Of a stretch of 64,000 bases of DNA, positions 24,546-32,973 are shown one piece after another. Both the position numbers and the translations under genes were made by a program. The stretch is from Massilia pinisoli (GTDB taxonomy: Bacteria > Pseudomonadota > Gammaproteobacteria > Burkholderiales > Burkholderiaceae_D). Every line of letters begins with the position of its first letter. Position 1 is the first letter of the stretch. The notes under the pieces were generated by a model. It did no database searches, was not told where the DNA came from, and saw only the letters and a list, made by a program, of their open reading frames with translations. The stretch is taken from the NCBI RefSeq assembly GCF_024753285.1, contig NZ_JANUGW010000005.1, positions 124,001-188,000 on the forward strand, in the 5' to 3' direction.

Positions 24546-25595
24546 ATGAATCCTACCCTGCGCCAGATGCGTGCCTTCGTTGCCCTCGCGAAGACGGGTA
24601 ACTTTACGCTCGCCGCGCAATACATGCACGTTACACAATCGGCCTTGTCAGGCCTGATCAAGGAACTGGAACAAACGCTCGGCGTGCGCGTCGTCGACCG
24701 CAGCACGCGGCGCATCGCCCTGACCGAGACGGGGACCGAACTCTACCCCCTATTCAGCCAGATGATCGACGACCTCGACCGTGCGCTTGCGAACATTGCG
24801 GACCAGGCGCAATTAAGAAAAGGCATCGTGCGTGTGGCCGTGCCACAGTTAATGGCCTGCACGTTGCTGCCGCAGGTGATCGCGGCATGGCGGGAGCGCT
24901 ACCCGGACATCGGCGTGAGCCTGTCCGATTCGCCGGTCGAGGCCGTCACGACGCGCGTGCTGTCAGGCGAGACCGATTTCGGCATCGGCCCGGAGCGCGA
25001 CTACGCGCCGCAACTCGAGGCGCGCGAATTGATGGAGATGCCGTTCCAGGCCGTCGTCCCGCCGGACCATCCGCTGGCCAAGCGCCGTCGGGTCAGCTGG
25101 AGCGACCTGGCGCCGTATCCGCTGATCACGCTGCGCGGCCAGTTCACGGAACGGCTGCTGGCCGACATGGGCGACGAGCGTGACGTCGCAAAACGCCGCC
25201 GCGCATCGAACGCCGACGTCCACGCCAACGTCGACGCAGACGGCACGGACGACCGCCGGACCGACAACGTGCGCGAGCTGGCGCCGCGGCCAGCCCACGA
25301 AGTGACCCTGGCGTTGCGACCGTCCCACGAAGTGACCTACATGACGACCGCGCTGGCGATGGTCGCGTCCGGCCTCGGCATCACCGTCTGCATGCCGTAC
25401 GCGGCGCCGCTCGTGCGCCTGCACGGCCTGCGCATGCTGCCGCTGGAGGCGCCCGTATTGACGCGTCGCTTCTTCGTCTACACGCGCGAACAGCGCTCGC
25501 TGTCACCGGCGGCTGCGGCGTTCATCGCCTTCCTGTTCGACTGGATCGGCGGCGCCGACAACCCAGCGGGCGCGCTGCGGACGCGCGCCCGCTGA
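24546..25595 (+). CDS. LysR-family transcriptional regulator with an inserted segment
   Basis: 349 residues, longer than the usual 295-310. N-terminal winged helix MNPTLRQMRAFVALAKTGNFTLAAQYMHVTQSALSGLIKELE. The effector domain is continuous to about residue 210 (LADMGD) and resumes at LRPSHEVTYMTTALAMVASGLG (257 on). In between lies a charged segment of about 46 residues (ERDVAKRRRASNADV...), ending in RPAHEVT, a second copy of the RPSHEVT that follows it. No frame break is present. Divergent from fah-maiA, which it may regulate. Confidence 0.9.
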   Translation: MNPTLRQMRAFVALAKTGNFTLAAQYMHVTQSALSGLIKELEQTLGVRVVDRSTRRIALTETGTELYPLFSQMIDDLDRALANIADQAQLRKGIVRVAVPQLMACTLLPQVIAAWRERYPDIGVSLSDSPVEAVTTRVLSGETDFGIGPERDYAPQLEARELMEMPFQAVVPPDHPLAKRRRVSWSDLAPYPLITLRGQFTERLLADMGDERDVAKRRRASNADVHANVDADGTDDRRTDNVRELAPRPAHEVTLALRPSHEVTYMTTALAMVASGLGITVCMPYAAPLVRLHGLRMLPLEAPVLTRRFFVYTREQRSLSPAAAAFIAFLFDWIGGADNPAGALRTRAR

Positions 25596-25632
25596 CGCCG
25601 CTGCTTGCAGCAAGTGGCGCTCCGGGCCGCGC

Positions 25633-25661
25633 CTGACGCCGCCGAACGGCCGCGCTAGAAT
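25633..25661 (+). promoter_or_regulatory. Candidate sigma-70 promoter for the ChaC gene
   Basis: CTGACG (25633-25638) and TAGAAT (25656-25661) are separated by 17 bases. Transcription would start near 25668, only a few bases before the first in-frame ATG at 25674, so an internal start may be used. Confidence 0.4.
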
Positions 25662-25673
25662 GCGGATTCCTAC

Positions 25674-26264
25674 ATGTCACCTCCTTCATCGATGTCTCAC
25701 AACACCATCGCGGTCAACCGACGCATGGACAAGTTCGACAACCACGCCAGCGTGTGGCTGTTCGGCTACGGCTCCCTCATCTTCAAGGCCGACTTCCCCT
25801 ACCTCGAGCGGCGCCCGGCCAGCATCACGGGCTGGAGCCGGCGCTTCTGGCAAGGCTCGCACGACCACCGCGGCACGGAGACGGCGCCGGGCCGGGTCGT
25901 GACCCTGGTCCCCGATGCCGGCGCGACCTGCCACGGCATGGCCTACCTCGTCACCCCCGAGGAATTCGCGCACCTCGACTACCGCGAAAAGAACGGCTAC
26001 CTGCGCCTCGCAACCGACATCCGCTTCGAGGACGGCAGCGGCACCGAAGGCCTCGTCTACATCGCCACGCACGAGAACGCGGCCTACCTCGGCCCGGCGC
26101 CCGAACGCGACATTGCGCTACAGATCGCCACCGCGCGTGGACCCAGCGGACCGAACAGCGAATACCTGCTGGAACTGGCCAAGGCCCTGCGCGCACTCGG
26201 CAAGCCCGACCCGCACGTGTTTGAGATCGAGCGCCACCTCCGCGAGTTCCAGGGCCGCGTTTGA
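25674..26264 (+). CDS. ChaC-like gamma-glutamylcyclotransferase
   Basis: Predicted to cleave the gamma-glutamyl bond of glutathione, releasing 5-oxoproline and Cys-Gly. 196 residues as drawn. The fold signature WLFGYGSLIFKADFPY starts at about residue 28. GWSRRFWQGSHDHRGTETAPGRVVTL and LDYREKNGYL (catalytic Glu in YREKNGY) are family hallmarks. The true start could also be the ATG at 25692 or 25725, since none has a clear ribosome site. Confidence 0.9.
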   Translation: MSPPSSMSHNTIAVNRRMDKFDNHASVWLFGYGSLIFKADFPYLERRPASITGWSRRFWQGSHDHRGTETAPGRVVTLVPDAGATCHGMAYLVTPEEFAHLDYREKNGYLRLATDIRFEDGSGTEGLVYIATHENAAYLGPAPERDIALQIATARGPSGPNSEYLLELAKALRALGKPDPHVFEIERHLREFQGRV

Positions 26265-26345
26265 TCCAGCGCGAATGCGCCGCAACCGTGCGCGGTGGTG
26301 CGCTGTGTTCTAATCCTGTCGAGCGTTCCTATCCCGGAGGTCACC

Positions 26346-26888
26346 ATGCAGGAGCAAGCACCGCCCCGTCCGCCATCGGCGAGCGAGCTCGACGAAGACA
26401 CGCTGGCGTTCGTGCGCAAGGTCTTCCATGCCGCGCGCTCCGGCGACGCCGCCGAACTGGCCACGTTGCTCGACCAGGGCTTGCCGCCCAACCTGCGCAA
26501 CGAACGGGGCGACAGCCTGCTGATGCTGGCCTGCTACCACGGCCATGCGGACGCCGCGCGCGTGCTGCTGGAGCACGGGGCCGATCCGGAACTGATGAAC
26601 GACGCCGGCCAGACCCCGCTCGCCGGCGCCGCGTTCAAGGGCGACACGGCGATCGCGACGCTGCTGCTGGACCACGGCGCGGCCGTCGACAACGCAGGGC
26701 CGAACGGCAAGACGGCGCTGATGTTCGCCGCCATGTTCAACCGCGTCACCATCGCCCGCCTGCTGCTGGCGCGTGGTGCCGACCCGGTCCGCAGGGACGC
26801 GGACGGCAATACGGTGGTCGATGCGGCGCGCAGGATGGGGGCGGCGGACACGGCGCAGATGCTGGCGGCGATGCGCCACGAACCCTGA
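26346..26888 (+). CDS. Ankyrin-repeat protein
   Basis: 180 residues from the ATG at 26346 (CCGGAGG upstream). Residues about 25-175 form four ankyrin units: AARSGDAAELATLLDQGLPPNLRNERGD, LMLACYHGHADAARVLLEHGADPELMNDAGQ, LAGAAFKGDTAIATLLLDHGAAVDNAGPNGK and LMFAAMFNRVTIARLLLARGADPVRRDADGN. No signal peptide, so probably cytosolic protein-protein adaptor. The partner is unknown. Confidence 0.92.
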   Translation: MQEQAPPRPPSASELDEDTLAFVRKVFHAARSGDAAELATLLDQGLPPNLRNERGDSLLMLACYHGHADAARVLLEHGADPELMNDAGQTPLAGAAFKGDTAIATLLLDHGAAVDNAGPNGKTALMFAAMFNRVTIARLLLARGADPVRRDADGNTVVDAARRMGAADTAQMLAAMRHEP

Positions 26889-26941
26889 TCGCGCGCCCGG
26901 GGGACGAGACAGGCCGGGAGTCGCAGCGACGCGAACGCGGA

Positions 26942-27502
26942 CTAGTCGCCGGCGCCGTCCAGCACGCGCAGGTAGCGCGGCGCGACGGACCCGGTCAGCC
27001 ACACGCCGTTGTCCGACCGGTAGAACACGGCACCGTCCGCGCGCATGCGCGCCGTGTCCACGCGCAGGATGACGGGGACGCCATGCCGGACGCCGACGCG
27101 ACGGGCCGTGTCGACGTCGCCCGACAGGTGCACGTGCTGGCGGCCGCCGGCGCGCAGGCCTGTCGCGAGGATGGAGGTGACGAAGCGGCTCGCGGTGCCG
27201 TGGTACAGCACGTCCGGTGGCGCCACCGGTTGGAGGCCGAGCTCGACGTCGATCGAGTGGCCCTGGCTGGCGCGGATACGGGTGCGCTGCGCATCGAACG
27301 CGAAGCGCTGCTTGTCGTTCTCCGCCACGACGCGGTCGAGCAAGTCGCGCGCGACGGGCTTGCCGTGTTCGGCCAGGCGTTGCAAGAGCTCGTCCACGTC
27401 GGCCCAGCCGTTGGCGTCGAGTTGCAGACCGATGCTGTCTGGGCGGTGGCGCAGCACGTAGCTCAGCAGCTTGCTGGTGGCGGTGGTGGAATCAGGACGC
27501 AT
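26942..27502 (-). CDS. kptA: KptA/Tpt1-type RNA 2'-phosphotransferase
   Basis: Transfers a 2'-phosphate from RNA to NAD, giving ADP-ribose 1'',2''-cyclic phosphate. 186 residues from the ATG at 27502. N-terminal winged helix SKLLSYVLRHRPDSIGLQLDANGWADVDELL, then the ART-like domain with LYHGTASRFVTSILATGLRAGGRQHVHLSGD and YRSDNGVWLTGSVAPRYL. The catalytic H-R-H/R set appears intact (HGT, HVHLS). The bacterial substrate is unknown because bacteria lack tRNA splicing of this kind. Confidence 0.93.
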   Translation of the reverse strand: MRPDSTTATSKLLSYVLRHRPDSIGLQLDANGWADVDELLQRLAEHGKPVARDLLDRVVAENDKQRFAFDAQRTRIRASQGHSIDVELGLQPVAPPDVLYHGTASRFVTSILATGLRAGGRQHVHLSGDVDTARRVGVRHGVPVILRVDTARMRADGAVFYRSDNGVWLTGSVAPRYLRVLDGAGD

Positions 27503-27834
27503 TGTGTTTGGCGATGGCGTAGATGGATGGGGAAGCATACGGCAGCGATGACAGCTTGCCAACGGCGTTGCCGAGCTCTGCATGACGGGGCCCGTGTTGC
27601 GCATGACGCGTGGCTCGACGGCATGACGGGCGACTTGACGACGCAACGGCACTGGTCGTGGCGTCGTGGCTGCACGCAGTAGTCAAGCGCCCGGGGCTGC
27701 GCCTGCGTGCGCGCATGCACGCGGCGCGCGCGGGGCGACGCCGGCCGCGTCAGCGTCCCGGGCCGACGCAGTGCGCTACACTGGGCCGCCGGCCGTCGCG
27801 GACGTGGCGGCGGCGAACGTTCAAGGAGGAATCG
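27503..27834. other. Gene-free stretch between kptA and dgt
   Basis: 332 bases between divergent kptA and dgt. I see no convincing gene, RNA or repeat; reading frames crossing it are GC-rich shadows. It presumably holds both promoters. TACACT near 27775 is a possible -10 element for dgt. Confidence 0.5.
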
Positions 27835-29169
27835 ATGTCGATGGAATGGGAACGGCTGGTATCGACGGTGCGTCTGGGTCGCGAGGATGACCGGGGCGAC
27901 GGCGGCAGCCGCACGGAGTACATGCGCGACTGGGACCGGCTCGTGTATTCGAGCGCATTCCGGCGCCTGCAGGACAAGACCCAGGTGTTCCCGTTGTCGG
28001 ACAGCGATTACGTGCGCACGCGGCTCACGCACAGCATCGAAGTGTCGTCGGTGGGACGCTCGCTCGGCATGCTGTGCGGCGAGTTCATCAAGGAGCGCGA
28101 GCCCGCGCTGTCGATGGCGCCGCAGGACTTCGGCAGCATCGTGGCCGCCGCCTGCCTCGCGCACGACATCGGCAACCCGCCATTCGGCCATTCCGGCGAA
28201 GCCGCGATCCAGTCGTGGTTCGCCGAACACGCGGACCGCTGGCTCGCCGGCCTGACGGAACGCGAGCGCCAGGATTTCCTGCGCTTCGAAGGCAATGCGC
28301 AGGGCTTCCGCCTCGTCACGCGGCTGCAGAACGCCGTCGACCACGGCGGCTTCCAGCTGACCTGTGCCGTGCTGGCCGCGTTCATGAAATACCCGCGCCC
28401 ATCCGACCTGCCGGCGGCGAAGGACAGAATCAGCGAACGGAAATTCGGCTATTTCGCGGACGATGTGGCGGCGGCCGAGCGCGTGGCGACTCAAGTCGGT
28501 CTCGTACGCAAAGGACCAGGCGCCTGGACTCGCCATCCGCTCGCATTCGTGATGGAGGCGGCGGACGACATCTGCTACGGCATCGTCGACCTGGAAGACG
28601 GCCACCGGCTGGGCCGCGTCTCGTTCGACGAAGCGCGCGGCCTGCTGTGGCCCATCGCCTTCCCCGGCGGCGAGGCCGAAAGCCAGTCGTACCGGCAACT
28701 GCCCGACGACACGGGCCGCGTGGAGTATCTGCGCGCCCGCGCCATCGGCCACCTCATCGGTGGCTCACTCGACGTGTTCCGCGACCACTACGACGCCATC
28801 ATGGACGGGCGCTTCGAGCAAGACCTCGCCGGCGCGTCGCGCTTCGCGCCGGAATTGAAGGCCATCGCGACGCTGTCGCGCGCACGCATCTACGCGACGC
28901 CGTCCGTGCTGCAGATCGAAGCGGCCGGCTTCGAGATCCTCGGCGGCCTGCTCGGCAAGATCGTCCCGGCCCTCGTGAAAGAGGACGCGGACCGCTCGGC
29001 GGCCGACCGCAAGATCGCGCAGATCATTCCGCAGCAATTCAGCCGCGGCGCGACACGGTACGCGCGCCTGCTCGGCGCGACCGACTACATTGCCGGGATG
29101 ACGGACAGCTTCGCGCTGAAACTGTTCCGGCGCCTGCATGGGATGGAGTTGCCGGGCACGATCGTCTAG
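27835..29169 (+). CDS. dgt: Deoxyguanosinetriphosphate triphosphohydrolase-like protein
   Basis: HD-domain dNTP triphosphohydrolase that hydrolyses dGTP (or other dNTPs) to the nucleoside and tripolyphosphate. 444 residues from the ATG at 27835 (AAGGAGG). Metal ligands lie in TRLTHSIEVSSVGRSLG and CLAHDIGNPPFGHSGE (the HD pair). EYMRDWDRLVYSSAFRRLQDKTQVFP is the typical N-terminal signature. ADDICYGIVDLEDG carries the last Asp ligand. Belongs to the longer, E. coli Dgt-like group. Confidence 0.95.
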   Translation: MSMEWERLVSTVRLGREDDRGDGGSRTEYMRDWDRLVYSSAFRRLQDKTQVFPLSDSDYVRTRLTHSIEVSSVGRSLGMLCGEFIKEREPALSMAPQDFGSIVAAACLAHDIGNPPFGHSGEAAIQSWFAEHADRWLAGLTERERQDFLRFEGNAQGFRLVTRLQNAVDHGGFQLTCAVLAAFMKYPRPSDLPAAKDRISERKFGYFADDVAAAERVATQVGLVRKGPGAWTRHPLAFVMEAADDICYGIVDLEDGHRLGRVSFDEARGLLWPIAFPGGEAESQSYRQLPDDTGRVEYLRARAIGHLIGGSLDVFRDHYDAIMDGRFEQDLAGASRFAPELKAIATLSRARIYATPSVLQIEAAGFEILGGLLGKIVPALVKEDADRSAADRKIAQIIPQQFSRGATRYARLLGATDYIAGMTDSFALKLFRRLHGMELPGTIV

Positions 29170-29245
29170 GAACGGAAGCGGACATCCACCGCGGGCACCA
29201 CCCGCGCGAACGGTCCCGCAGCATCGCGTTGTGGTGTCGCGGCAG

Positions 29246-29794
29246 TCAAGCGGCGGCCGCGTCGAGCACGCGCCGCACCTGGCGCGCCCGCTCTTCCACG
29301 CTGCCCTGCACGACCGTGTACGGGATGCGGCGCGCATCGAGGTCCTTCAACACGAGTTGCTGGATGCGGCCGCGCCACGCCTCGTTCTCGCGCACGTCCT
29401 GTTCCTCGTACGGGATGTCGTCGGCGCAGACGAACGTATGCGCGTAGCGGGCCCGGCACTCGTCGGCGCAGCGCAGCAGGTCGGCAGGGGGCAGTTCACC
29501 GACCTGGCGGAACTCGATGCCCAGCAGCAGCGTCGTCAGCGCATTCGTGTCGACGAACAGCCAGCGGCGCGCATGCGTCATGGCCGCGTCCTCGGCGGCG
29601 CGGTGCTTCACGGCGATGTCCACGTAGTCGTCCGGCCCCAGCCGGCCCTCTTTGTCTTCCCAGATGAAGCGGCCGATCTCGGGCACCGCCACCGTGTCGT
29701 AGGCGCGCGCCAGATACTCGGACAACGTCGACTTGCCCGTCGATTCCGCGCCCACGAAGACGACGCGTTCCACTGTACTGCCCTGCTCCACCAT
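29246..29794 (-). CDS. NadR-type ATPase/nicotinamide ribonucleoside kinase domain protein
   Basis: P-loop kinase of 182 residues from the ATG at 29794. Walker A is GAESTGKSTLSEYLA at about residues 15-29, followed by VPEIGRFIWEDKEGRLGPDDYVDIAVKH and a Walker B-like WLFVDTNALTT. This matches the C-terminal kinase domain of NadR without the HTH and adenylyltransferase parts. A role in salvage of nicotinamide riboside is likely but unproven. Convergent with dgt. Confidence 0.82.
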   Translation of the reverse strand: MVEQGSTVERVVFVGAESTGKSTLSEYLARAYDTVAVPEIGRFIWEDKEGRLGPDDYVDIAVKHRAAEDAAMTHARRWLFVDTNALTTLLLGIEFRQVGELPPADLLRCADECRARYAHTFVCADDIPYEEQDVRENEAWRGRIQQLVLKDLDARRIPYTVVQGSVEERARQVRRVLDAAAA

Positions 29795-29879
29795 ATCCTG
29801 CCTGCCGATCCGCCGTTGCAAAGAGCGCAATCGTAGCCGAGAGCCCGCCTCCCCACAACTGACGGGTTATCATGCCGAC

Positions 29880-30434
29880 ATGACACAGCCCATCCACGCC
29901 GACGGCTTCCTGCTCCGTCCCCTCGTCCCGGACGACGCGCCCGCGACGGTGGCCGCCGTCCGCGAATCGATGGCGAGCCTCGGCCCGTGGATGCCGTGGG
30001 CCCACGCCGGCTACGACAATGCCGATGCGCTCGCCTGGATCGCGTTCTGCGACGCCGCGCGTGCCGACGGCTCCGCGCACGAGTTCGGCATTTTCCGGGC
30101 GGACGGCCTGCACTGCGTCGGCGCGGCCGGCCTGAACCAGTTCAACCGCCTGCACGGCTTTTGCAACCTCGGCTACTGGGTACGCACGTCGGCCCAGGGC
30201 CAGGGCGCGGCACTGGCGGCCATCCGGGCGCTGTCGCGTTTTGCGTTCGAGCGCCTCGGCCAGTCGCGGGTCGAGATCGTCGTCGCGGACGGCAACCTGC
30301 CCAGTCTCGGCATCGCCCGCAAGGCCGGGGCCGTCCACGAATGCCTCGCGCGCAACCGTCTCAACCTGCACGGACACGCCGTCGCCGCGCACGTGCTGTC
30401 GCTGGTGCCGCCGGATACGACGACGAACTGTTAA
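29880..30434 (+). CDS. GNAT-family N-acetyltransferase, RimJ/RimL-like
   Basis: 184 residues starting MTQPIHADGFLLRPLVPDDAPATVAAVRESMASLGPWMPWAH, the usual start of RimJ/RimL-type transferases. Acetyl-CoA loop region GYWVRTSAQGQGAALAAIRAL (Q-G-Q-G-A) at about residues 99-119, then NLPSLGIARKAGAVHECLARNRLNLHG. Probably acetylates a protein N terminus or a small amine. Its stop overlaps the stop of the convergent radical SAM gene. Confidence 0.9.
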   Translation: MTQPIHADGFLLRPLVPDDAPATVAAVRESMASLGPWMPWAHAGYDNADALAWIAFCDAARADGSAHEFGIFRADGLHCVGAAGLNQFNRLHGFCNLGYWVRTSAQGQGAALAAIRALSRFAFERLGQSRVEIVVADGNLPSLGIARKAGAVHECLARNRLNLHGHAVAAHVLSLVPPDTTTNC

Positions 30435-31630
30435 AACAGATCCATCTGCGCCGCCTTGCTGCTTTCCGGCTTGACGACGGATTTCGGCACCACGAGCGGC
30501 CGACGGAATTGCGACGGGTCGCACGTGTTGAAGCGGCTCATGCGGCCGTCCAGGCCCAGGCGTTTGACGGCCTTCGTGAAGCGCTGGCGGATCAGGTCGG
30601 CCCATATGCCCTCGCCCGTCATGCGCTTGCTGAACTCGCTGTCGTAGTCCTTGCCGCCGCGCATGTCGCGGATGCGGTTCATCACGCGTTGGGCGCGGTC
30701 GGGGAAGTGTGCGTGCAGCCATTGCTGGAACAGCGGGTTCACTTCCCAGGGCATGCGCAGCACCGTGTAGTGGGCGCCGACGGCGCCAGCGTCCTTCGCC
30801 GCTCCCAGGATGCGCTCGATTTCCGGCTCCGTGACGAACGGGATGATCGGCGCCACGCTCACGCTGACGGGGATGCCGGCTTCCGTCAGGGTGCGGATCG
30901 CCCGCAGGCGGCGCGCGGGCGCGGCTGCGCGAGGCTCGAGCGTGCGCGAGATTTCGCCGTCCAGCGTGGTCAACGTGATGGCGGCGCAGACGAGGCCTTT
31001 CTCGGCCATCGGCGCGATCAGGTCGATGTCGCGCTCGATCAGCGCCGACTTCGTGATGAGGCCGTACGGGTGGTTGCACTCGCCCAGCACTTCCAGCACT
31101 TCGCGCGTGATGCGGCGCTCGCGTTCGCACGGTTGATAGGCGTCCGTGTTGACGCCGATGGCGATGTTTTCCGGAACGTAACCGGGCCGCGCCAGCTCGC
31201 GCCGCAGCAGGTCGGCCGCGTTCACCTTGGCGAACAGGCGGCTTTCGAAGTCCAGACCCGGCGACAAGCCCAGATAGGCGTGCGTGGGCCGCGCGAAGCA
31301 GTAGATGCAGCCGTGCTCGCAGCCGCGGTACGGGTTCAGCGAGACACTGAACGGGATGTCCGGCGACGTGTTGCGGCTGAGGATGGTTTTCGCGATCTCG
31401 TCCGTGACGATCGTCTTCAGGGGCGCCGGTGCCTCGTCCTTCGGTCTCGGCACGGTCCAGCCGTCGTCGAACCGTTCGCGGCCGTTCACTTCGTAGCGGC
31501 CTTGAATATTGGTGACGGCACCACGGCCTTTGATCGGACCATCGATCGGCACGACCTCGGCGGACTTTTGCGGGAACGGCAACATAACCTGGCTGACCGC
31601 CCGACTTGCGTTTGCTTTTACCCGGTTCAC
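30431..31630 (-). CDS. PA0069-family radical SAM protein (SPL-like), LexA-controlled
   Basis: 399 residues from a GTG start at 31630 with an AAGGAG ribosome site six bases upstream. The 4Fe-4S/SAM motif is RGCEHGCIYC (Cys104, 108, 111), followed by FARPTHAYLGLSPGLDFE, the PA0069/spore-photoproduct-lyase-like signature. Its activity is unknown. A perfect LexA-type dyad overlaps the promoter, so it is probably part of the SOS response. I recall the Pseudomonas homologue PA0069 being reported as DNA-damage inducible. Confidence 0.93.
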   Translation of the reverse strand: MNRVKANASRAVSQVMLPFPQKSAEVVPIDGPIKGRGAVTNIQGRYEVNGRERFDDGWTVPRPKDEAPAPLKTIVTDEIAKTILSRNTSPDIPFSVSLNPYRGCEHGCIYCFARPTHAYLGLSPGLDFESRLFAKVNAADLLRRELARPGYVPENIAIGVNTDAYQPCERERRITREVLEVLGECNHPYGLITKSALIERDIDLIAPMAEKGLVCAAITLTTLDGEISRTLEPRAAAPARRLRAIRTLTEAGIPVSVSVAPIIPFVTEPEIERILGAAKDAGAVGAHYTVLRMPWEVNPLFQQWLHAHFPDRAQRVMNRIRDMRGGKDYDSEFSKRMTGEGIWADLIRQRFTKAVKRLGLDGRMSRFNTCDPSQFRRPLVVPKSVVKPESSKAAQMDLF

Positions 31631-31647
31631 ACGGCGCTCCTTAAGTA

Positions 31648-31663
31648 CTGTATGTTTATACAG
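31648..31663 (-). promoter_or_regulatory. LexA (SOS) box
   Basis: CTGTATGTTTATACAG fits the classical CTG-N10-CAG proteobacterial LexA operator exactly, with an A/T-rich centre. It lies 18 bases upstream of the radical SAM start codon. The other neighbour (DTW gene) ends here, so only the radical SAM gene can be controlled. Confidence 0.85.
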
Positions 31664-31678
31664 TATAGTACGCCGATG

Positions 31679-32302
31679 TCAGGATGGGTTCAAGCGCGAA
31701 AAAAGAGCAGCTTGTTGTTGCACAAAACCGTCAAACGCCTGCAGCAGAGGCCGGTATGCGTCGGGATCGCCTTCCAGCTGGGCCAGTGCGAGCGCGGCCG
31801 CCTCCAGGCTCGACAGCTGGTGCGGCGCGTGCGCCTTGCGAATCCGATAAGCCGACGCGGGCACGTCCTGCAGCGCGAGGCGCGGCAGGCGTTGCAGCCC
31901 GGCATTCAGATACAGCATCTTGCGGCTCTTGCGCCAGGTGGCGTCCAGCACGACGAGCCGCAGCCCCTCCGGCTGCGCCCGCGGCGATGGATCGAGGACG
32001 GGAGCCGGCGCATCGCCCGGCGTCTCGGGATACAGCAGCAGCGGCACGCGCCCGTCCGCATACAACAACGCGTGCAACGCGGCAGGATCGAACGCTTCGC
32101 CGACTTCGAGCCGGCTGCCGGCCACGCACAGGTGCAGCAGGCGCGCGCTGTTCTTGGCGTTGCGCACCTCGAGCGGATGTTGCAGGATCAATACGTCGAC
32201 GCGGCTGGCCAGCGGCCGCACCCAGTGGCAAATGCAGGCGCTCTGTGCGCGCAGGCAGGCGGCGCAGGTGGCGCGCCGGGTGGTAGAGGAAGGAACGGTC
32301 AT
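31679..32302 (-). CDS. tapT: DTW-domain protein, tRNA-uridine aminocarboxypropyltransferase
   Basis: SAM-dependent transferase expected to place the acp3 group on tRNA U47. 207 residues from the ATG at 32302. A cysteine cluster CAACLRAQSACIC at residues 13-25 is the usual metal-binding start. IQHPLEV-type (ILQHPLEVRNAKNSARLL) and the DTW motif in VVLDATWRKSRKMLYLN (residues 118-133) are clear. Probable last gene of a run from the efflux operon. Confidence 0.9.
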   Translation of the reverse strand: MTVPSSTTRRATCAACLRAQSACICHWVRPLASRVDVLILQHPLEVRNAKNSARLLHLCVAGSRLEVGEAFDPAALHALLYADGRVPLLLYPETPGDAPAPVLDPSPRAQPEGLRLVVLDATWRKSRKMLYLNAGLQRLPRLALQDVPASAYRIRKAHAPHQLSSLEAAALALAQLEGDPDAYRPLLQAFDGFVQQQAALFSRLNPS

Positions 32303-32330
32303 GGGCGGCGATTGTAGCGCCGCCGCGCGT

Positions 32331-32945
32331 TCACTGGCTGCCCATGCGCTGGCCGGCCTGCGGCGCATCGGCCGACGTGACCGGTGCGTCCGGGCGCAAG
32401 GTCTTCAGCGCGCGGCTCCACGCCACCACCTGGTCGAGCATCGCGTCGACGGCCTGCTCGTGGTGCTCGGCCGGGTTGAACGTCTTGTAATTCTCGAAGT
32501 CCGTCCGGAGCGACAGCATCACGTGGGCGCGCACGTCGGCCACCATCAGCTCGCCCATCACGAGGCGCAGGCTCTCGATGGCGCGCGACCCGCCGGCGCT
32601 GCCGTAGCCGACGAAGCCCGCGGCCTTGTTGTTCCACTCCTTGTACAGGTAGTCGATGGCGTTCTTCAGCGCGCCGGACGTGCCGTGGTTGTACTCGGGC
32701 GTCACGAACACGAAGCCGTCGAAGCCGGCGATGGCGGCGGCCCACGCCTTCGTGTGCGGCTGCGCGTACTGGCCGGCCGCCGGCGGGACCGGCTCGTCCA
32801 GCAGCGGCAGGTCGAAATCCGCGATGTCGACCAGCTCGAACACGGCATCCGCGCGCATGCCCGCGATGTCCAGCACCCAGCGCGCCACGTCCGGCGCCTT
32901 GCGGCCGGGCCGGGTGCTCCCGACGATGATCCCGATCTTGATCAT
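32331..32945 (-). CDS. NADPH-dependent FMN reductase family protein
   Basis: Flavodoxin-fold quinone/azo/FMN reductase of 204 residues from the ATG at 32945 (GGAGGAGG upstream). FMN-binding GIIVGSTRPGRKAPDVARW at the N terminus and VTPEYNHGTSGALKNAIDYLY at about residues 77-97. Follows nodT by 28 bases and precedes the DTW gene by 28, so may be co-transcribed with the efflux genes and detoxify the same compounds (inference). Confidence 0.92.
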   Translation of the reverse strand: MIKIGIIVGSTRPGRKAPDVARWVLDIAGMRADAVFELVDIADFDLPLLDEPVPPAAGQYAQPHTKAWAAAIAGFDGFVFVTPEYNHGTSGALKNAIDYLYKEWNNKAAGFVGYGSAGGSRAIESLRLVMGELMVADVRAHVMLSLRTDFENYKTFNPAEHHEQAVDAMLDQVVAWSRALKTLRPDAPVTSADAPQAGQRMGSQ

Positions 32946-32973
32946 GGTTCCTCCTCCAAGGTTGTTATCGATT

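Noticed and set aside
26942-29794. kptA-dgt-kinase region as a defence island
   Set aside because: Each gene is a widespread house-keeping type, orientations differ, and no effector, nuclease or mobile gene is associated.
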